Shown: one piece after another, positions 29,501-38,718 of the stretch | Numbering within the stretch: the stretch's first letter is position 1 | Layout of the letters: the number at the start of each line of letters is the position of its first letter | Assembly: GCA_001460835.1 (NCBI GenBank) | Contig: CYKH01001703.1 | Coordinates: forward strand, 1-64,000 | Reading direction: 5' to 3' | Source of the DNA: Bodo saltans | Taxonomy: Eukaryota; Euglenozoa; Kinetoplastea; Eubodonida; Bodonidae | Length of the DNA: 64,000 nt | Notes under the pieces: model-generated | What the model was told of the DNA's origin: nothing | The model's input: only the letters and a program-made list of their open reading frames with translations | Databases searched by the model: none | Program-made: the position numbers and the translations under genes

Positions 29501-32500
29501 CGAGCTTCCTTCGGCGTTGTGCCGTACTTTGGATTCTCTGGATTGAATATCGCGGTCGAGAACACAACCATTCTAGTGCCGTGTAGCATTACCTCACCTT
29601 CGCTGGATGACATCTCCACCACCACCACAAGCCAGATGAAACGATTAGGTAACGGTGTTGAGCTAGACTGTTTCGAAATAGGCATTCGCCAAGTGGCTGC
29701 ATCCAATCGGTTCTATTGGAGCGAAGGTGCAGTGCAACGGAAGCCCCACTCCTCTATCGAGACGCCAACTTCTCAACAACAACTGCAGCAGCAGCAAGAG
29801 CATCAAACGCTAGCAAGTGTTCAAGAGTTCATGCTAACAGTGAACGACGTGGCAGTATTTCACAGCCATCACCGAAGACCCAACGATATTGCACTGCTTA
29901 CAATTGAGTGTGTAGAGTTGGCAGCGCCGGCAGTTTTGCCCACGGATTGTATAACGAGCACGCCTCAGCTGGAAGGCTGGAGAATTCTACCCATCTCTGA
30001 GCTCGATGGCGCACTGTTTCGCCAAGATCTTACTGTGACCGTTGCGCGCGCCACTGTCACAGCCCAACCACTGATGATTCCATCCATTCAACGATGCCTT
30101 GAGGTGATGCAAAGTTCGAGCTTTCTCACAGCAACAGACGACAAGTACTACGTCATCGTGGCCACCAAACCGTATGTCTTCCAGCAAGACGTCAAACTCA
30201 GCGCCGTGGAAACCGTCATTTCTCTCATTGAACCGCCAGAACCCTGTCTGAATAGCAACGGGCTAACGACTCGTGGTGACACATTGACCTCGACGATTGC
30301 ACCCCATCGACAACATCAGACGCAGAGCTCCACCATGAATCCTGTGCGCAACTCTGTCATTCTTTCCGTAAGTATTGGGGAAATCAATACGGAGCTAGCC
30401 ACCAGAGGCAGCACCTCAACTATCGTACTTACGGTACCTCAAAAACTAACGGTGACAGATCATGACGACAACGTGTTAGTTTGTCGTGCTCCGAGTGCAA
30501 GCGAAGATGACGGCCCGACTTGCTTTGTTCACATGGTCACGACAGAAATCAATACTACCTCTCCAACGCACACAGCCCCTTCTCGCAACGGGTCGACGGA
30601 ATCTCTTCCCGTCAGCTCCCAAAGAATTCTCATTGAAACAGCGAATCTGTTTGTAATTGCGCAGCATTCCGCAATCGATTCTGCGCTGCGACTTCAAGAG
30701 TTTATGGCACACATTCCTGAAGTCACCCAGAGCAAGGGAGCGTCGCTTCCGTTGGCGACCGAGCAACCTGCATCAACGACACAAGCGCCACTGCTGACGG
30801 TACGGTGCCGCAAAACGGCTCTCCAAATCACAAACGCTGCTGTCCTTCACATTCGATCCGCCACGCTGACACCGTCTGCATCCCCAAGTGACACGACAGT
30901 TGCGTCACATCAAATTATTTCTGTTGATGGCGTTACGCTGACGAGACCGAAATCGTATGTATCATTTGTTGAAATTGGCTCAGCCGAGGTCAAAATTGGA
31001 ACTGGTGATCTCCAAGTTCGAATTCAGCGAACGCGCATCTACAACTATAGCTCCGCGTTTTTCATTGGAGTCATCGACGCAGCCAACAGTCTGCAAGACT
31101 ACATTCATCTTAACACCAAGCTTCCAGTCGAACAAGATGAAGGCTATCGTCAGACGATGCTAATCTCCCTTAGGGACTTAAAGGTTTCGTTGTTTCCGGG
31201 AGGCGCTGAGTCTCCTCGTGCACCTCGGTTAGACTTCGTATTTCCCGGTTTTGTGGTTCGCAGCGTGCAAACTACATCTTCAAGTGATACCTCAATCGAT
31301 AGCGAAGATGGTTCAATTGTGTATGAGCACCCGCACGCACAAATCACTGCACTGCCAATTTGCAAAGGTATGGCGTTAACATTCCATCTTTCTTCAAACG
31401 AACTGCTGGCAACGTCATCAACAAACGTCAAGTTGGGCCCAATCTCTATTGTCGTTCCTATTGGATCAGTTCTACAAAACTTCGTTGAAGTTGTTGCTAC
31501 ATCAATGGTGCCGTTCTCAAAAGTTGTTTTGTTCCCAGCTGCACCAGAAAATGTTGACAATGCAAACGAAGCGGCAAGGCGCCGCAGCCACGCCACGAAC
31601 GACGTCATCTCAACTGCGTCGCAAGTTATCTCGCTAGTTGCGCCAAAGCTATCGATTCATGTTTGCGATGCTGTGACTGCCACACACACTAACACGGACG
31701 ACGCTCACCAACATCGAGATGTCACTCGCACTCTATTTGGTGTCGACATTCACAAAGTGCGTTTCGAGCATCGAATCACCCAAAACACCGACAAGGTAGA
31801 AGTTAGCGTCTTTGAGATCACCAGTGTGGTTGACCGCACTATTCAAAATTTACTACTGACTGCTTCGCCGATGCCACTGGATGATGAGCTCATTCCTGCC
31901 ATCCTCGTAGTGCGAGAAGTTGTGATTTCGTCAGCAGCTTCACAGCAGCAAGGCGAATCCGATGGCGGCGTGATGATAGCCAGTGCAAAAAGTTCGGCCG
32001 CACGCGTTAAGAACGATAGGGTGACGGCCAGGTTGCACAAGTTAGATGTCACGATCTCGCCTGCGCTGCTTGGGATGATCAATGAAAATATTTTAGAACG
32101 AGTTGCCATCGCCACAAAACGTGTCAAAGAGCAACGTGCTGCAGCGTCGGTGGCGGAGGCAGGCGCAACTAACGCTTCCGAGGCAAAGCATTCTCGCCCG
32201 GCACAAATGTCTACGCCAAAGCGTCCCACACATCCATTTTCATCTTCAGCGTCTAGGCATTCAGCGGTGAGCTCCAGCCACTCCCGACCTCAAAGCGGTC
32301 CCTCAAAAATGGGAGGAGCGAGCAGTCACCTTCTTCCCTGTGCTGCAAGTGTCATCTCTATCTCCTCCATGGAACACGTCGTGAAGCAAGACATCGTGCT
32401 TGGTGGACGACACGGGTCCATCTTGTATTTCTCCAAAAGTGGTTCATTGTCGGCAGCGAAGCACCCCTCAACCAACACCATCCAATTTATCGCACCGGCT

Positions 32501-35500
32501 GGTGGTGTGGCCACCGTGTATCTCTCCTACGCAGAGGGCAATGATGGGCAACTGTATTTCCCCATTGTAGTGGAACCTGGACTTTCCGTGCTGACAGAAG
32601 GCATTCGATTCGTCTTGCCGCCAAACAGTCCTCCCTCCTTGTCTCTCCTTGACTTCGTCTTCATGGGTGAGAGGTCATTGCTTCACTGCGATAATACAAT
32701 GGTGATTCGGGCAGCGCCATCGCATCAAGCAGGATCCATCTCAAAAACACCATCACTCTTTAGGCCGCCAATGACGACGTCAGATGTGTCTGTGCGCTAC
32801 GTCAAAAGTGTTGAGATCCTTGCCTCGATCGCCCTTCGATGCTGGTCGTTCCATCAATCAGTAGCTGTGACGACTGAAATTCGTGGGCACTATCGTTCCG
32901 AGGCGGTGCGTCGCGATGATCTCACTGCTGTTTCTACTGACCGTATCCTTCTTGACGAGCAAGGGGACCTTTCTATTTCGAACCTTTCGATTGTTTCAGA
33001 CGCTGGGAATATTACGTCTGAGCCTACTGGAGTTGTCCTCCACATTGGCTACTTCAAGCCGTCAGACGATGATGACGTCAAGATTGGCGGACCCCGCACC
33101 TCGGTGCGAGCAATCATCCCTGCGTCCACTTTTATGATGTCAATTGGGCACGCGAAGTTGATGTACGACATCGTCGGTGCGCTTCAACGAGGATCGGAGC
33201 ACATTGGCTCCATTGACCTTGTAGGTGGCGACACGACTTCTGATGATGACGACGATCAGCCCCCAAGCGAAGATACTGCACGTGAGCCCTCTGAGCCCCC
33301 ATCGCCCGTCAAGAGTACAACCCACAATAAGAACAACAGCGGAACTCATTCGCTTGCAAAGCGAGCATTTGTAGCCCTGCCATCACACGTAGCACAGCAG
33401 AGCAGTGGTGCGTCAACGAAATCATCTCGAGTGGAGTTCGGAGTGACTGCGCCTCAGTTTTGTGTTATTGTCACAGACGACTTCTTCCATCCAATTGTTG
33501 TTGCATCCATCGACAACTTTGCGCTTCAAGGTCACACCACTCGAGCCGTCACAGATGTAAACCTCACACTTTCCATGGAAGTATCTGTACGAGACTACCC
33601 AGAAGTCCCACTGCCGCTTTCCATGTCCCCCGACGGTTCGCGACTGCTGCTCTCTACGGCGCCGGAAGTTGCTATTGATTACACGACTATTCAATGCGGA
33701 GCTAGCAAGGAGCTTGGTTTCGCTGTGCAAATCGCTGTTGCCGCCGCAGAATTTGATGCCACACTTCCTGTGAACACGCTGCAGAAGTTGTTCGCGTACC
33801 AGTTTTCTGAGCAAAAAACTGGTGCTCATTCTTTTGTGAACAACATCGGAGTGCCGCTGTTACTCATGAGCACCGACGTGCATCATTCAAATAGCGCCGC
33901 GCCATCGATCTGTGAGCTCCCAATCGATGTCGTTGTGAAGGCAGATATCTTTCGCTACGATCAAACCCTATTCCGTGTTCTCCAAACCACGCCACAAGCT
34001 GTTCGACAGAATAACGGTGCTTCAGCCTCTCAGATTCCTCAAGGTCAAATTGTTGACCTCCGCTGGTTACACTCTGGTGCTTGCGTTGGTCTCGCGTTTC
34101 TTGCATCCGCGTACCAACATTCGCTGTGTGAGATTATCATGCGGCTTGATACCCTGGAACGCAAAGTCACGTTCGCATCTCTTGTCACATTCGTCAACAA
34201 ACTGACAGATTGTGCTATTGTTCTTCCTTCACCCGAAGAACACTTCACCGTGGACCCTAAAGGTGGATGCATTTCGGCTCCAATCCCTGTACTTCAGCAT
34301 GCCATGCAATTGTGCATGTTGAGCACTTCACATTCATGTCAATGGGCGCTCCTTGATTATGTCGCCGCAACCAGTTTTTGCCAGTGGGACACTCTTCTCG
34401 GCGCGTTCTGTTCCGCCTCAGATGAAGATCTGTCCGATGCAGAGGGAGGAGCAAGCAGCGCAACTGCTGCATTAATGAGCATGAAAAGCACCTCTCGCTT
34501 TGACAACGGTGTGTTGTCCTTCCCGCTCACCTTGCGTCGGGTTGCGACACAGTCAGCTGATCACCTGGCACATGAGAATGACGGTAGTGGTCTATCTCAA
34601 GAAACTCCTGCATCATCCGGTGCTCCGGCAACCAGGTGCGTACTCCTTCAAATTCATCGTCAGGCTATTTCTTCGTACATCGATGCAAGCCACGCTACTG
34701 GTTCCGCTGCAGCTACCAGCACCAAATACGAAATTTTCGTCACTGTCGCTCCCGTAACAAGGTTCGTGAACTGTGTCGGGATGGATATTCTGTTGCGCCT
34801 CACGTCTACCAGTGCGAAGCGCTTCGAAGAAGTTGCAATCAAAGCAGAAAGTGGAGCCGACTGGTTCGAGCCGATTGTATTTGACGCTTCCGCACCGACT
34901 ACCATTGAGCTCACTGTGTCAGGCACCACGCTCCGATCGGCTCGTCCTTGCGTGTTACCAGAGCTCCCTAGTATCGACACTTGGATTGCGTTGACCGATG
35001 AATCATCTCGTGAAGTGTACCTTCGAGTGTGTCGTGATGCAGCATCTGGACATTTTCATTTTTCGAGCGCAGCGGTGGTTGAGAACCGAACTCGATTTGC
35101 CGTTGAAGTAATTTCTGGGCTCACTGGTGCTTTGATCGCTGGACAAGCAGAGCAACGAGGCATCGATCCGCTATCAAGTGGCAGTGACGCCGCACGGCTA
35201 CTTGTAGGCTATCCTCGACCAAAGATGGAACCCGTTTCCCTGCGAGCTCGCGTTTGTCGCCCTGGCGCAACCCTCTCACAGCCCTTCCAGGCAACGTCGT
35301 TACTTCCGTCGTCGTTGCTTTCATGTGGAGAAGGCCACCTTGTGCATATTTTCTCTGCTCGCCGTGAAGTCACAGACACGACGCAACCTTCCAATGAGCA
35401 CAATGCAGTGCTGTCCATACCCACCCTGCTGCAATGTCCCCGCATCATTCTCGAGCCCACGTGGTGGTTGGTGAATCAGCACCCCTCCCTCCTTCTTTTC

Positions 35501-38464
35501 ACTCAAGCAGTTGGCCTCGAAGAACACGTCTCTTCTATTTCACCCTCCGAATCGCATGCTCTCACGACGTTCCACGCAAGCTGCGGGGCAGACCCTGAAA
35601 TCCAACTTTGTTACAGCGCGGATGGAAATCCAACATTTGAGTGGTCCCCGCGTTTGCCACTTGCCACGTTGACGAGCGTCGGCACATGTCGAACCATCCG
35701 TCACAAAGTTCGGCCTGGTGCTGACACGCTACACAGCTCTGCACTTGTGAACACACCAATTTATGCGAATAGAACGTCCACTGTTGCCAATCTTTCTGGT
35801 GATGAGCAGCTATTTACGTGCATGAAAGTTGTAACAACGAGACACGCGTCAGGCTCCGTCTTCGTATCATGCCACTTGGCCAACTCTGAAGTTTTGATTG
35901 AGAATCGCACGAGCAGCAACGTGATTTTCACAACGTCATCGAAGGGTTTCAAATCATCACCTGCAAGTGAGCAGTTTGTTGTTCCAAGCTTCAGTGATAC
36001 AGCCGCAGCTTGGATTGGCACAAACCCCACTGAACCGTTTGTGTTGCATCTTCACGTCACCACCGTGAAAGGGAAGAAGCACACCGTTGCCCTTGATTTA
36101 CTCACGCAAAGTACTGTACGCGATGCGATGCCAATTGGCTCTGATGGTGCGATGTGGATTCTGACAACATACAACGCAGCTCGGCACATGTACCACGTTG
36201 CTGTTGTTGCCTCAAGAATGCTCGAGGGTGTGTTGGTTCCACAGCCCCGATCAATGATTAACATGGAAGCCTTTTGTCGTCGCATTCAAGTGCACGTCGC
36301 GGCGTGCTTTGTCCACTCCAGCCAACTGAATCAAGTTCATAGCAGGAAACAAGTTACGCTAGATCAGCTGCCAATCTCCACCTCCGCTCGTAGAAGGGTG
36401 TTGTGGTGCTGCTCGACTGATGTGATGCAAGACGACGGAGCAAATGCAAATACGAAAAAGCTTGACGCAAAATTGCTCACAATGATCTCTCGAGTGGAGC
36501 TCGATGTTCTCCGACTCGATATTGAAAGTGTTTACCTAAACGCTTGCAGCAATGGAGCGCATCAGTTCGGTGAATTCTCAGTCCAGTCACTCAATGTTCA
36601 CGATTGCTCCGTTGAAGCACCACATTTTCCCACTATTCTCGCCATCAACGGAAAGAACCTGCGTAGCTCCAGTCCGTTGTATCACTCAACCGACGAGCCG
36701 CCTCAGCCAGCGATTACTGTTCGCGCTCATTTTGGCGCCTCCAACGTCGTTTCCTCGACAGCGATCCAAGTTCACGAGGAGCAGACTACATTCGTCAGAG
36801 CCACTTCCATTCAGATGCTCCAGATTCACATCGAGCCGATCATCGTCAAGCTCTCCGACGCTTTGTTGTTCAACACACGATGCGTCGCCACCGTCGCATT
36901 GCTGCAACTCGCTGCGCTGAATGACAAGAAGCAGTCACCATCATTGATGGTGAACTCAACTCATCACAGAAACGTGCCAACCCAATGTGGATCGGTTAGG
37001 TGTAGAATTGAGAGACTAAACATTGACACGTTGCAAGTGCAATTTACCCTTCACCGAAGAAGTGATGGTCGTTACAATCCCCTTGAAGGGCTCCCAATTG
37101 GATTCTTAGTCCCCTCTATTGAAGAGGCTCCGCTTAATCTTGGAGATCTCGTACTGGCGGATGTCCTTCAAGCTGGCAGCACCACAGCCGAATGCGTTCT
37201 CAATTGTATCATTCCATATTTCAGATCTCGGGCCATTCTGCAGGCCTTTAAAGTAGTGGGATCGATGGAGTTGATCGGCAACCCAATGATGTTCGCATCA
37301 AATGTTTCGTCCGGTGTTCGATCTTTTGTGAAAGACACTGTGGATCTCCATCCGTGGCAAGGTACAAAAACACTATTCGCTTCCACGACGTCAAGTGCGC
37401 TGCACAGCCTTGCTTTGCTCTCCAAGGTTGGAGGCCGAGCAACGGCCGCACTATCGCGCGACACAGAGTGGCTGTCCGCAAGGGAAACTGCACAAGCAGA
37501 GCAGACTTCTCTGCGAGGCCGAGGGCTACTCATGGGATTCGCCAACGGCGTTGTGAGTGGCGTCGCTGGAGTTGTCCGCGATCCTGTGCGTGGCATCAAG
37601 GCGAACGGTGCAACGGGCTTCTGCGGTGGACTTATCACTGGTGTTGTTGGTGTAGTGTCACGCCCAGTGAGCGGCATGCTGGATGGCCTTGCCAACACAG
37701 CTGAAGATCTCTCCACCGCCATGAAGCCGGTGGATCCTTTATTGTCAAGCGGCAATGTTGGTAAGGCGGGCAATGATGCGACAACTCCAGTGATGTCGAG
37801 TCGTAATTTTAGACCATTCCTGGGCTCAATTTCCTCCGAACTGGACGAAGTTGAGTCTGTTGTGAGCTCTGTCAGCAAGACAGCCACACCTGGTCAATCC
37901 CCTCGTTCCGCGACAACACCCAATGGCAATAGTTCGTCTTCACTTGCACGCAGTGGAATGTTTATTGAGAGGAATCGTTTCTTGCAGATTGCATGCGCAT
38001 CTACCAACACGTCGCCCACCGAAAGGGAACGCTGGCGATCGTTGTTCCAAACCCTTGGAGCTCATAATGTTGCGCGCCATGCACCGTGGAAAGAGTTTTT
38101 GAAATATTCCACGCCACAGGAATTTCAAGAAACGGTCCATCTTGCCGTTGAAGGAATCTTAACCAGATCGCTTGTCGAACTTCGAAGTGGAGCACTCCTA
38201 CCCGCATTGACGCCAACTGCGGTGGGTGATTCAAAAGAAACGATTGCGCTGGAATATCGTATTCGAGCGTTGAACATCAAAACATCACTTGGGCCCTCAG
38301 ACGCTTTGAAGTTTGTGCGCTTGGAGCAATTCGTTTCGATCGCTTGCTTGTCGGAGATCAAACTCGCAATGTCTGTGGACGATCTGCAGAGAAAGGCAGC
38401 TCCAGTCCTTAAAGATCATGCGGAAGAAATTGTTGCGCAACTGTTGAAAGCATCGTGGCTGTAG
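23594..38464 (+). CDS. VPS13: VPS13-family bridge-like lipid transfer protein, N terminus in gap
   Basis: A single-exon giant of about 4,960 residues. Vps13 proteins form hydrophobic troughs that move bulk phospholipid between organelles at contact sites. Just after the gap, LPFTVVEGVVSSLKISVPW (about 23935) is the second half of the chorein N-terminal domain. The six-repeat adaptor-binding (VAB) domain is visible, each repeat with its Asn: FVNNIGVPLLL (33830), FVNKLTDCAIVLP (34190), FVNCVGMDILLRL (34760), VENRTRFAVEV (35078), LVNQHPSLLLF (35467), IENRTSSNVIF (35897). The ATG2-like C-terminal region is at 37260-37710 (GLLMGFANGVVSGVAGVV). Poly-Ala lies at 25440-25510. The start is uncertain: ATG 23594 is in frame directly before the gap, and upstream residues (VLACYIKNMS) resemble the YVENL part of chorein, so the true start may lie earlier. 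Confidence 0.93.
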   Translation: MSYFIXXXXXXXXXXXXXXXXXXXXXXXXXXXXXXXXXXXXXXXXXXXXXXXXXXXXXXXXXXXXXXXXXXXXXXXXXXXXXXXXXXXXXXXXXXXXXXXXXXXXSESAAAAAKALLLPFTVVEGVVSSLKISVPWTALLGEPVSVELDGVELVLGPLRSRPYIDDEETNRSGAIQSKQLQQFDRYRVKADASAATSSTQPATLAVPAAATGPSNSAATASSSSASSLITTIARNAHIVIRNVACKYLHDYADLHASLASMLEIKIEEIFVSTTDDEWRARFVSDPTMPICKQISLEGLMVKLYHQKDEIDVKATTNDSSPKGTSSKPKWKTCTTLLAGGDATIRAKAPAPQPKPVTPGSPPATPITDVLVQLNPMHMTVTFDAVKHLCAIAESLSSRYVDCSEYRRFLHTLLPSHGNSASLVIRRWKFAILAVKHHLGTRKRILQSDETSNTSARAQSQWEQMKTFCGLRREYIGLFKRLQHVRWLPLLDDKEIARVDHIESILRVDQIIFLRCLAHAELSFERDVDDRQRSLILNAEQKKPAATGSRWTSWMYRGGTTQAPASPVEPATASPSAMYVSLTPAEEREFIVKAFEAEWKIAAEYLFLKGRPHTVGNAAAPAAAAAAATAAAEAAASTASVMRLHFELSLFSLRLLPDLVVDDKQQRDPRYYHVSVLQGLKQSLLIQVGDMQADVNFGSKNVRHVVSSEIGFCKAYLESSWPEDHGGQVTTTPDDSVQPSWSICVLDSTALDPAASFEESTPLTSSFMTLGLTTDHHFEVLVQPLVVRLPLFDEIQWWAAAAQSLVLEITKLPFSSSTNLRASESPVVVAPAATPTAAMKVSIVLRRLALGVVLNVQKSSSAQSEIVCTLTKTEVMIDEHGALTVLLESLEVESTAPVTRGDDDYRVTLLRTGNWKVEVQQTSIDICHSEQIEAWLHLQCVAPIGDAIRGIHALNACRRPLRSRADLRSHTAASRDGEVTDELSPIVSSLLQESFEGVVWFDANSCALRVRNTHTKYSAMNIEWASYWGLRATLAVAGRRLAAVAATPLTRPLPGSPVTSLLQVSFGGLKLSFPVVLTPPANMSEDEFAELTISPSARSQETTSDGGSAALKLRIASSQTDVIDSTSVEIRSIAVTLGCDGGTLLHFPTTDVKLDSRTHTSASALTTSTTVDIRVREISDVVITGALVGSAEVLQAISSTFTAMIPSIPPEIDVVSPPPTTSNDFALTCVFGEGIRVELFETVATPNNSDTIEALVDHLYNIDESSPCKKNERSLLILDIDHLSASVVATDVETRISIDGSIGSLQQVNPVVDGELFPVMGFGTSKSQYSPQKFEMKMSLPSPIITSPLPTQTGPTIPPPAVVVSGLLRGGKLCYNHPFFMKLSGIATDPVLARLSSMSTLPACVRGLTAYGTWVDAWQQSTAKIRAKAPESISSAWTKLDLSVEALEILCATDAAIAVVEETSTSYVRYLLDRVNVGSKLLMHNRRHPFLRTTVNIHGLFAEKDGEAWQSFAESFVGSKSGLYEFIGDAEVQISSNLLCLFDESAQQYLYQYTPSSENSTTLISLKKGGSAHQQATDLPSSSKGTVEMFLTLTQYTSLMSVLFRNILSPLVPTFPTVASPPISVLMFNAPSVCCRIMASERCVFALKLTEGMRFYQVAGGTLAAPQMALDLSLLVVEDCSPSSVDIDRSVPKEKQLLTLVPRLGNQKLVQARRISIRQQQQKDEGGNKVATTDIEVDTVTTTPLVRPLFTLYDGLMNSVVVEMMATGAASASPSLVVNDHNQNVESVQVTARTVVDVRGCTVHFCEPWGEELAELRMDLTRLQIENLSDLSQRMNIDVAEPFTLRHALFDETALSMDDVPYRYQCLVSSSSYRQGHSGGTVAAVAPSQGGELSPIITVAITIPPPVVPPVAFHAGAVFSEQPKPADFGEVVVSARDFVVVGLPQPWLRFLQYINGEFMDIANLTYTPQQRASFGVVPYFGFSGLNIAVENTTILVPCSITSPSLDDISTTTTSQMKRLGNGVELDCFEIGIRQVAASNRFYWSEGAVQRKPHSSIETPTSQQQLQQQQEHQTLASVQEFMLTVNDVAVFHSHHRRPNDIALLTIECVELAAPAVLPTDCITSTPQLEGWRILPISELDGALFRQDLTVTVARATVTAQPLMIPSIQRCLEVMQSSSFLTATDDKYYVIVATKPYVFQQDVKLSAVETVISLIEPPEPCLNSNGLTTRGDTLTSTIAPHRQHQTQSSTMNPVRNSVILSVSIGEINTELATRGSTSTIVLTVPQKLTVTDHDDNVLVCRAPSASEDDGPTCFVHMVTTEINTTSPTHTAPSRNGSTESLPVSSQRILIETANLFVIAQHSAIDSALRLQEFMAHIPEVTQSKGASLPLATEQPASTTQAPLLTVRCRKTALQITNAAVLHIRSATLTPSASPSDTTVASHQIISVDGVTLTRPKSYVSFVEIGSAEVKIGTGDLQVRIQRTRIYNYSSAFFIGVIDAANSLQDYIHLNTKLPVEQDEGYRQTMLISLRDLKVSLFPGGAESPRAPRLDFVFPGFVVRSVQTTSSSDTSIDSEDGSIVYEHPHAQITALPICKGMALTFHLSSNELLATSSTNVKLGPISIVVPIGSVLQNFVEVVATSMVPFSKVVLFPAAPENVDNANEAARRRSHATNDVISTASQVISLVAPKLSIHVCDAVTATHTNTDDAHQHRDVTRTLFGVDIHKVRFEHRITQNTDKVEVSVFEITSVVDRTIQNLLLTASPMPLDDELIPAILVVREVVISSAASQQQGESDGGVMIASAKSSAARVKNDRVTARLHKLDVTISPALLGMINENILERVAIATKRVKEQRAAASVAEAGATNASEAKHSRPAQMSTPKRPTHPFSSSASRHSAVSSSHSRPQSGPSKMGGASSHLLPCAASVISISSMEHVVKQDIVLGGRHGSILYFSKSGSLSAAKHPSTNTIQFIAPAGGVATVYLSYAEGNDGQLYFPIVVEPGLSVLTEGIRFVLPPNSPPSLSLLDFVFMGERSLLHCDNTMVIRAAPSHQAGSISKTPSLFRPPMTTSDVSVRYVKSVEILASIALRCWSFHQSVAVTTEIRGHYRSEAVRRDDLTAVSTDRILLDEQGDLSISNLSIVSDAGNITSEPTGVVLHIGYFKPSDDDDVKIGGPRTSVRAIIPASTFMMSIGHAKLMYDIVGALQRGSEHIGSIDLVGGDTTSDDDDDQPPSEDTAREPSEPPSPVKSTTHNKNNSGTHSLAKRAFVALPSHVAQQSSGASTKSSRVEFGVTAPQFCVIVTDDFFHPIVVASIDNFALQGHTTRAVTDVNLTLSMEVSVRDYPEVPLPLSMSPDGSRLLLSTAPEVAIDYTTIQCGASKELGFAVQIAVAAAEFDATLPVNTLQKLFAYQFSEQKTGAHSFVNNIGVPLLLMSTDVHHSNSAAPSICELPIDVVVKADIFRYDQTLFRVLQTTPQAVRQNNGASASQIPQGQIVDLRWLHSGACVGLAFLASAYQHSLCEIIMRLDTLERKVTFASLVTFVNKLTDCAIVLPSPEEHFTVDPKGGCISAPIPVLQHAMQLCMLSTSHSCQWALLDYVAATSFCQWDTLLGAFCSASDEDLSDAEGGASSATAALMSMKSTSRFDNGVLSFPLTLRRVATQSADHLAHENDGSGLSQETPASSGAPATRCVLLQIHRQAISSYIDASHATGSAAATSTKYEIFVTVAPVTRFVNCVGMDILLRLTSTSAKRFEEVAIKAESGADWFEPIVFDASAPTTIELTVSGTTLRSARPCVLPELPSIDTWIALTDESSREVYLRVCRDAASGHFHFSSAAVVENRTRFAVEVISGLTGALIAGQAEQRGIDPLSSGSDAARLLVGYPRPKMEPVSLRARVCRPGATLSQPFQATSLLPSSLLSCGEGHLVHIFSARREVTDTTQPSNEHNAVLSIPTLLQCPRIILEPTWWLVNQHPSLLLFTQAVGLEEHVSSISPSESHALTTFHASCGADPEIQLCYSADGNPTFEWSPRLPLATLTSVGTCRTIRHKVRPGADTLHSSALVNTPIYANRTSTVANLSGDEQLFTCMKVVTTRHASGSVFVSCHLANSEVLIENRTSSNVIFTTSSKGFKSSPASEQFVVPSFSDTAAAWIGTNPTEPFVLHLHVTTVKGKKHTVALDLLTQSTVRDAMPIGSDGAMWILTTYNAARHMYHVAVVASRMLEGVLVPQPRSMINMEAFCRRIQVHVAACFVHSSQLNQVHSRKQVTLDQLPISTSARRRVLWCCSTDVMQDDGANANTKKLDAKLLTMISRVELDVLRLDIESVYLNACSNGAHQFGEFSVQSLNVHDCSVEAPHFPTILAINGKNLRSSSPLYHSTDEPPQPAITVRAHFGASNVVSSTAIQVHEEQTTFVRATSIQMLQIHIEPIIVKLSDALLFNTRCVATVALLQLAALNDKKQSPSLMVNSTHHRNVPTQCGSVRCRIERLNIDTLQVQFTLHRRSDGRYNPLEGLPIGFLVPSIEEAPLNLGDLVLADVLQAGSTTAECVLNCIIPYFRSRAILQAFKVVGSMELIGNPMMFASNVSSGVRSFVKDTVDLHPWQGTKTLFASTTSSALHSLALLSKVGGRATAALSRDTEWLSARETAQAEQTSLRGRGLLMGFANGVVSGVAGVVRDPVRGIKANGATGFCGGLITGVVGVVSRPVSGMLDGLANTAEDLSTAMKPVDPLLSSGNVGKAGNDATTPVMSSRNFRPFLGSISSELDEVESVVSSVSKTATPGQSPRSATTPNGNSSSSLARSGMFIERNRFLQIACASTNTSPTERERWRSLFQTLGAHNVARHAPWKEFLKYSTPQEFQETVHLAVEGILTRSLVELRSGALLPALTPTAVGDSKETIALEYRIRALNIKTSLGPSDALKFVRLEQFVSIACLSEIKLAMSVDDLQRKAAPVLKDHAEEIVAQLLKASWL
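23609..23908. other. Assembly gap, 300 N
   Basis: Exactly 300 undetermined bases. The round size suggests a scaffolding estimate or placeholder, so the true length and the reading frame across it are unknown. It removes most of the chorein N-terminal segment of the VPS13 gene. Confidence 0.98.
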
Positions 38465-38718
38465 AAAGGAGAATGGGCGTTAAATAATGGATTCTGATGG
38501 TGCCAATGTGTTGTTATTGTTGCTTTCAGTCATAGAAACTCTGCTGCTGCTGATAACTTTTCGAAAAAAATTTTTTTTTTTTTTTTTGAATCGGTGGAGC
38601 GAAGTGCGATTTGACAATGGTGTTCCACATCGTTCCCATTGTTGTTGTTGTTATTCATTGTTAGTATCGGTAGTAGCAAACGCATGATACTTTGATTCTC
38701 ATTAGTTCCGTCATCCCG

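Noticed and set aside
37168-37887. Minus-strand open frame of 239 codons inside VPS13
   Set aside because: It lies opposite the strongly conserved ATG2-like C-terminal region, encodes a Thr/Pro/Ser-rich product, and all neighbours are on the + strand.
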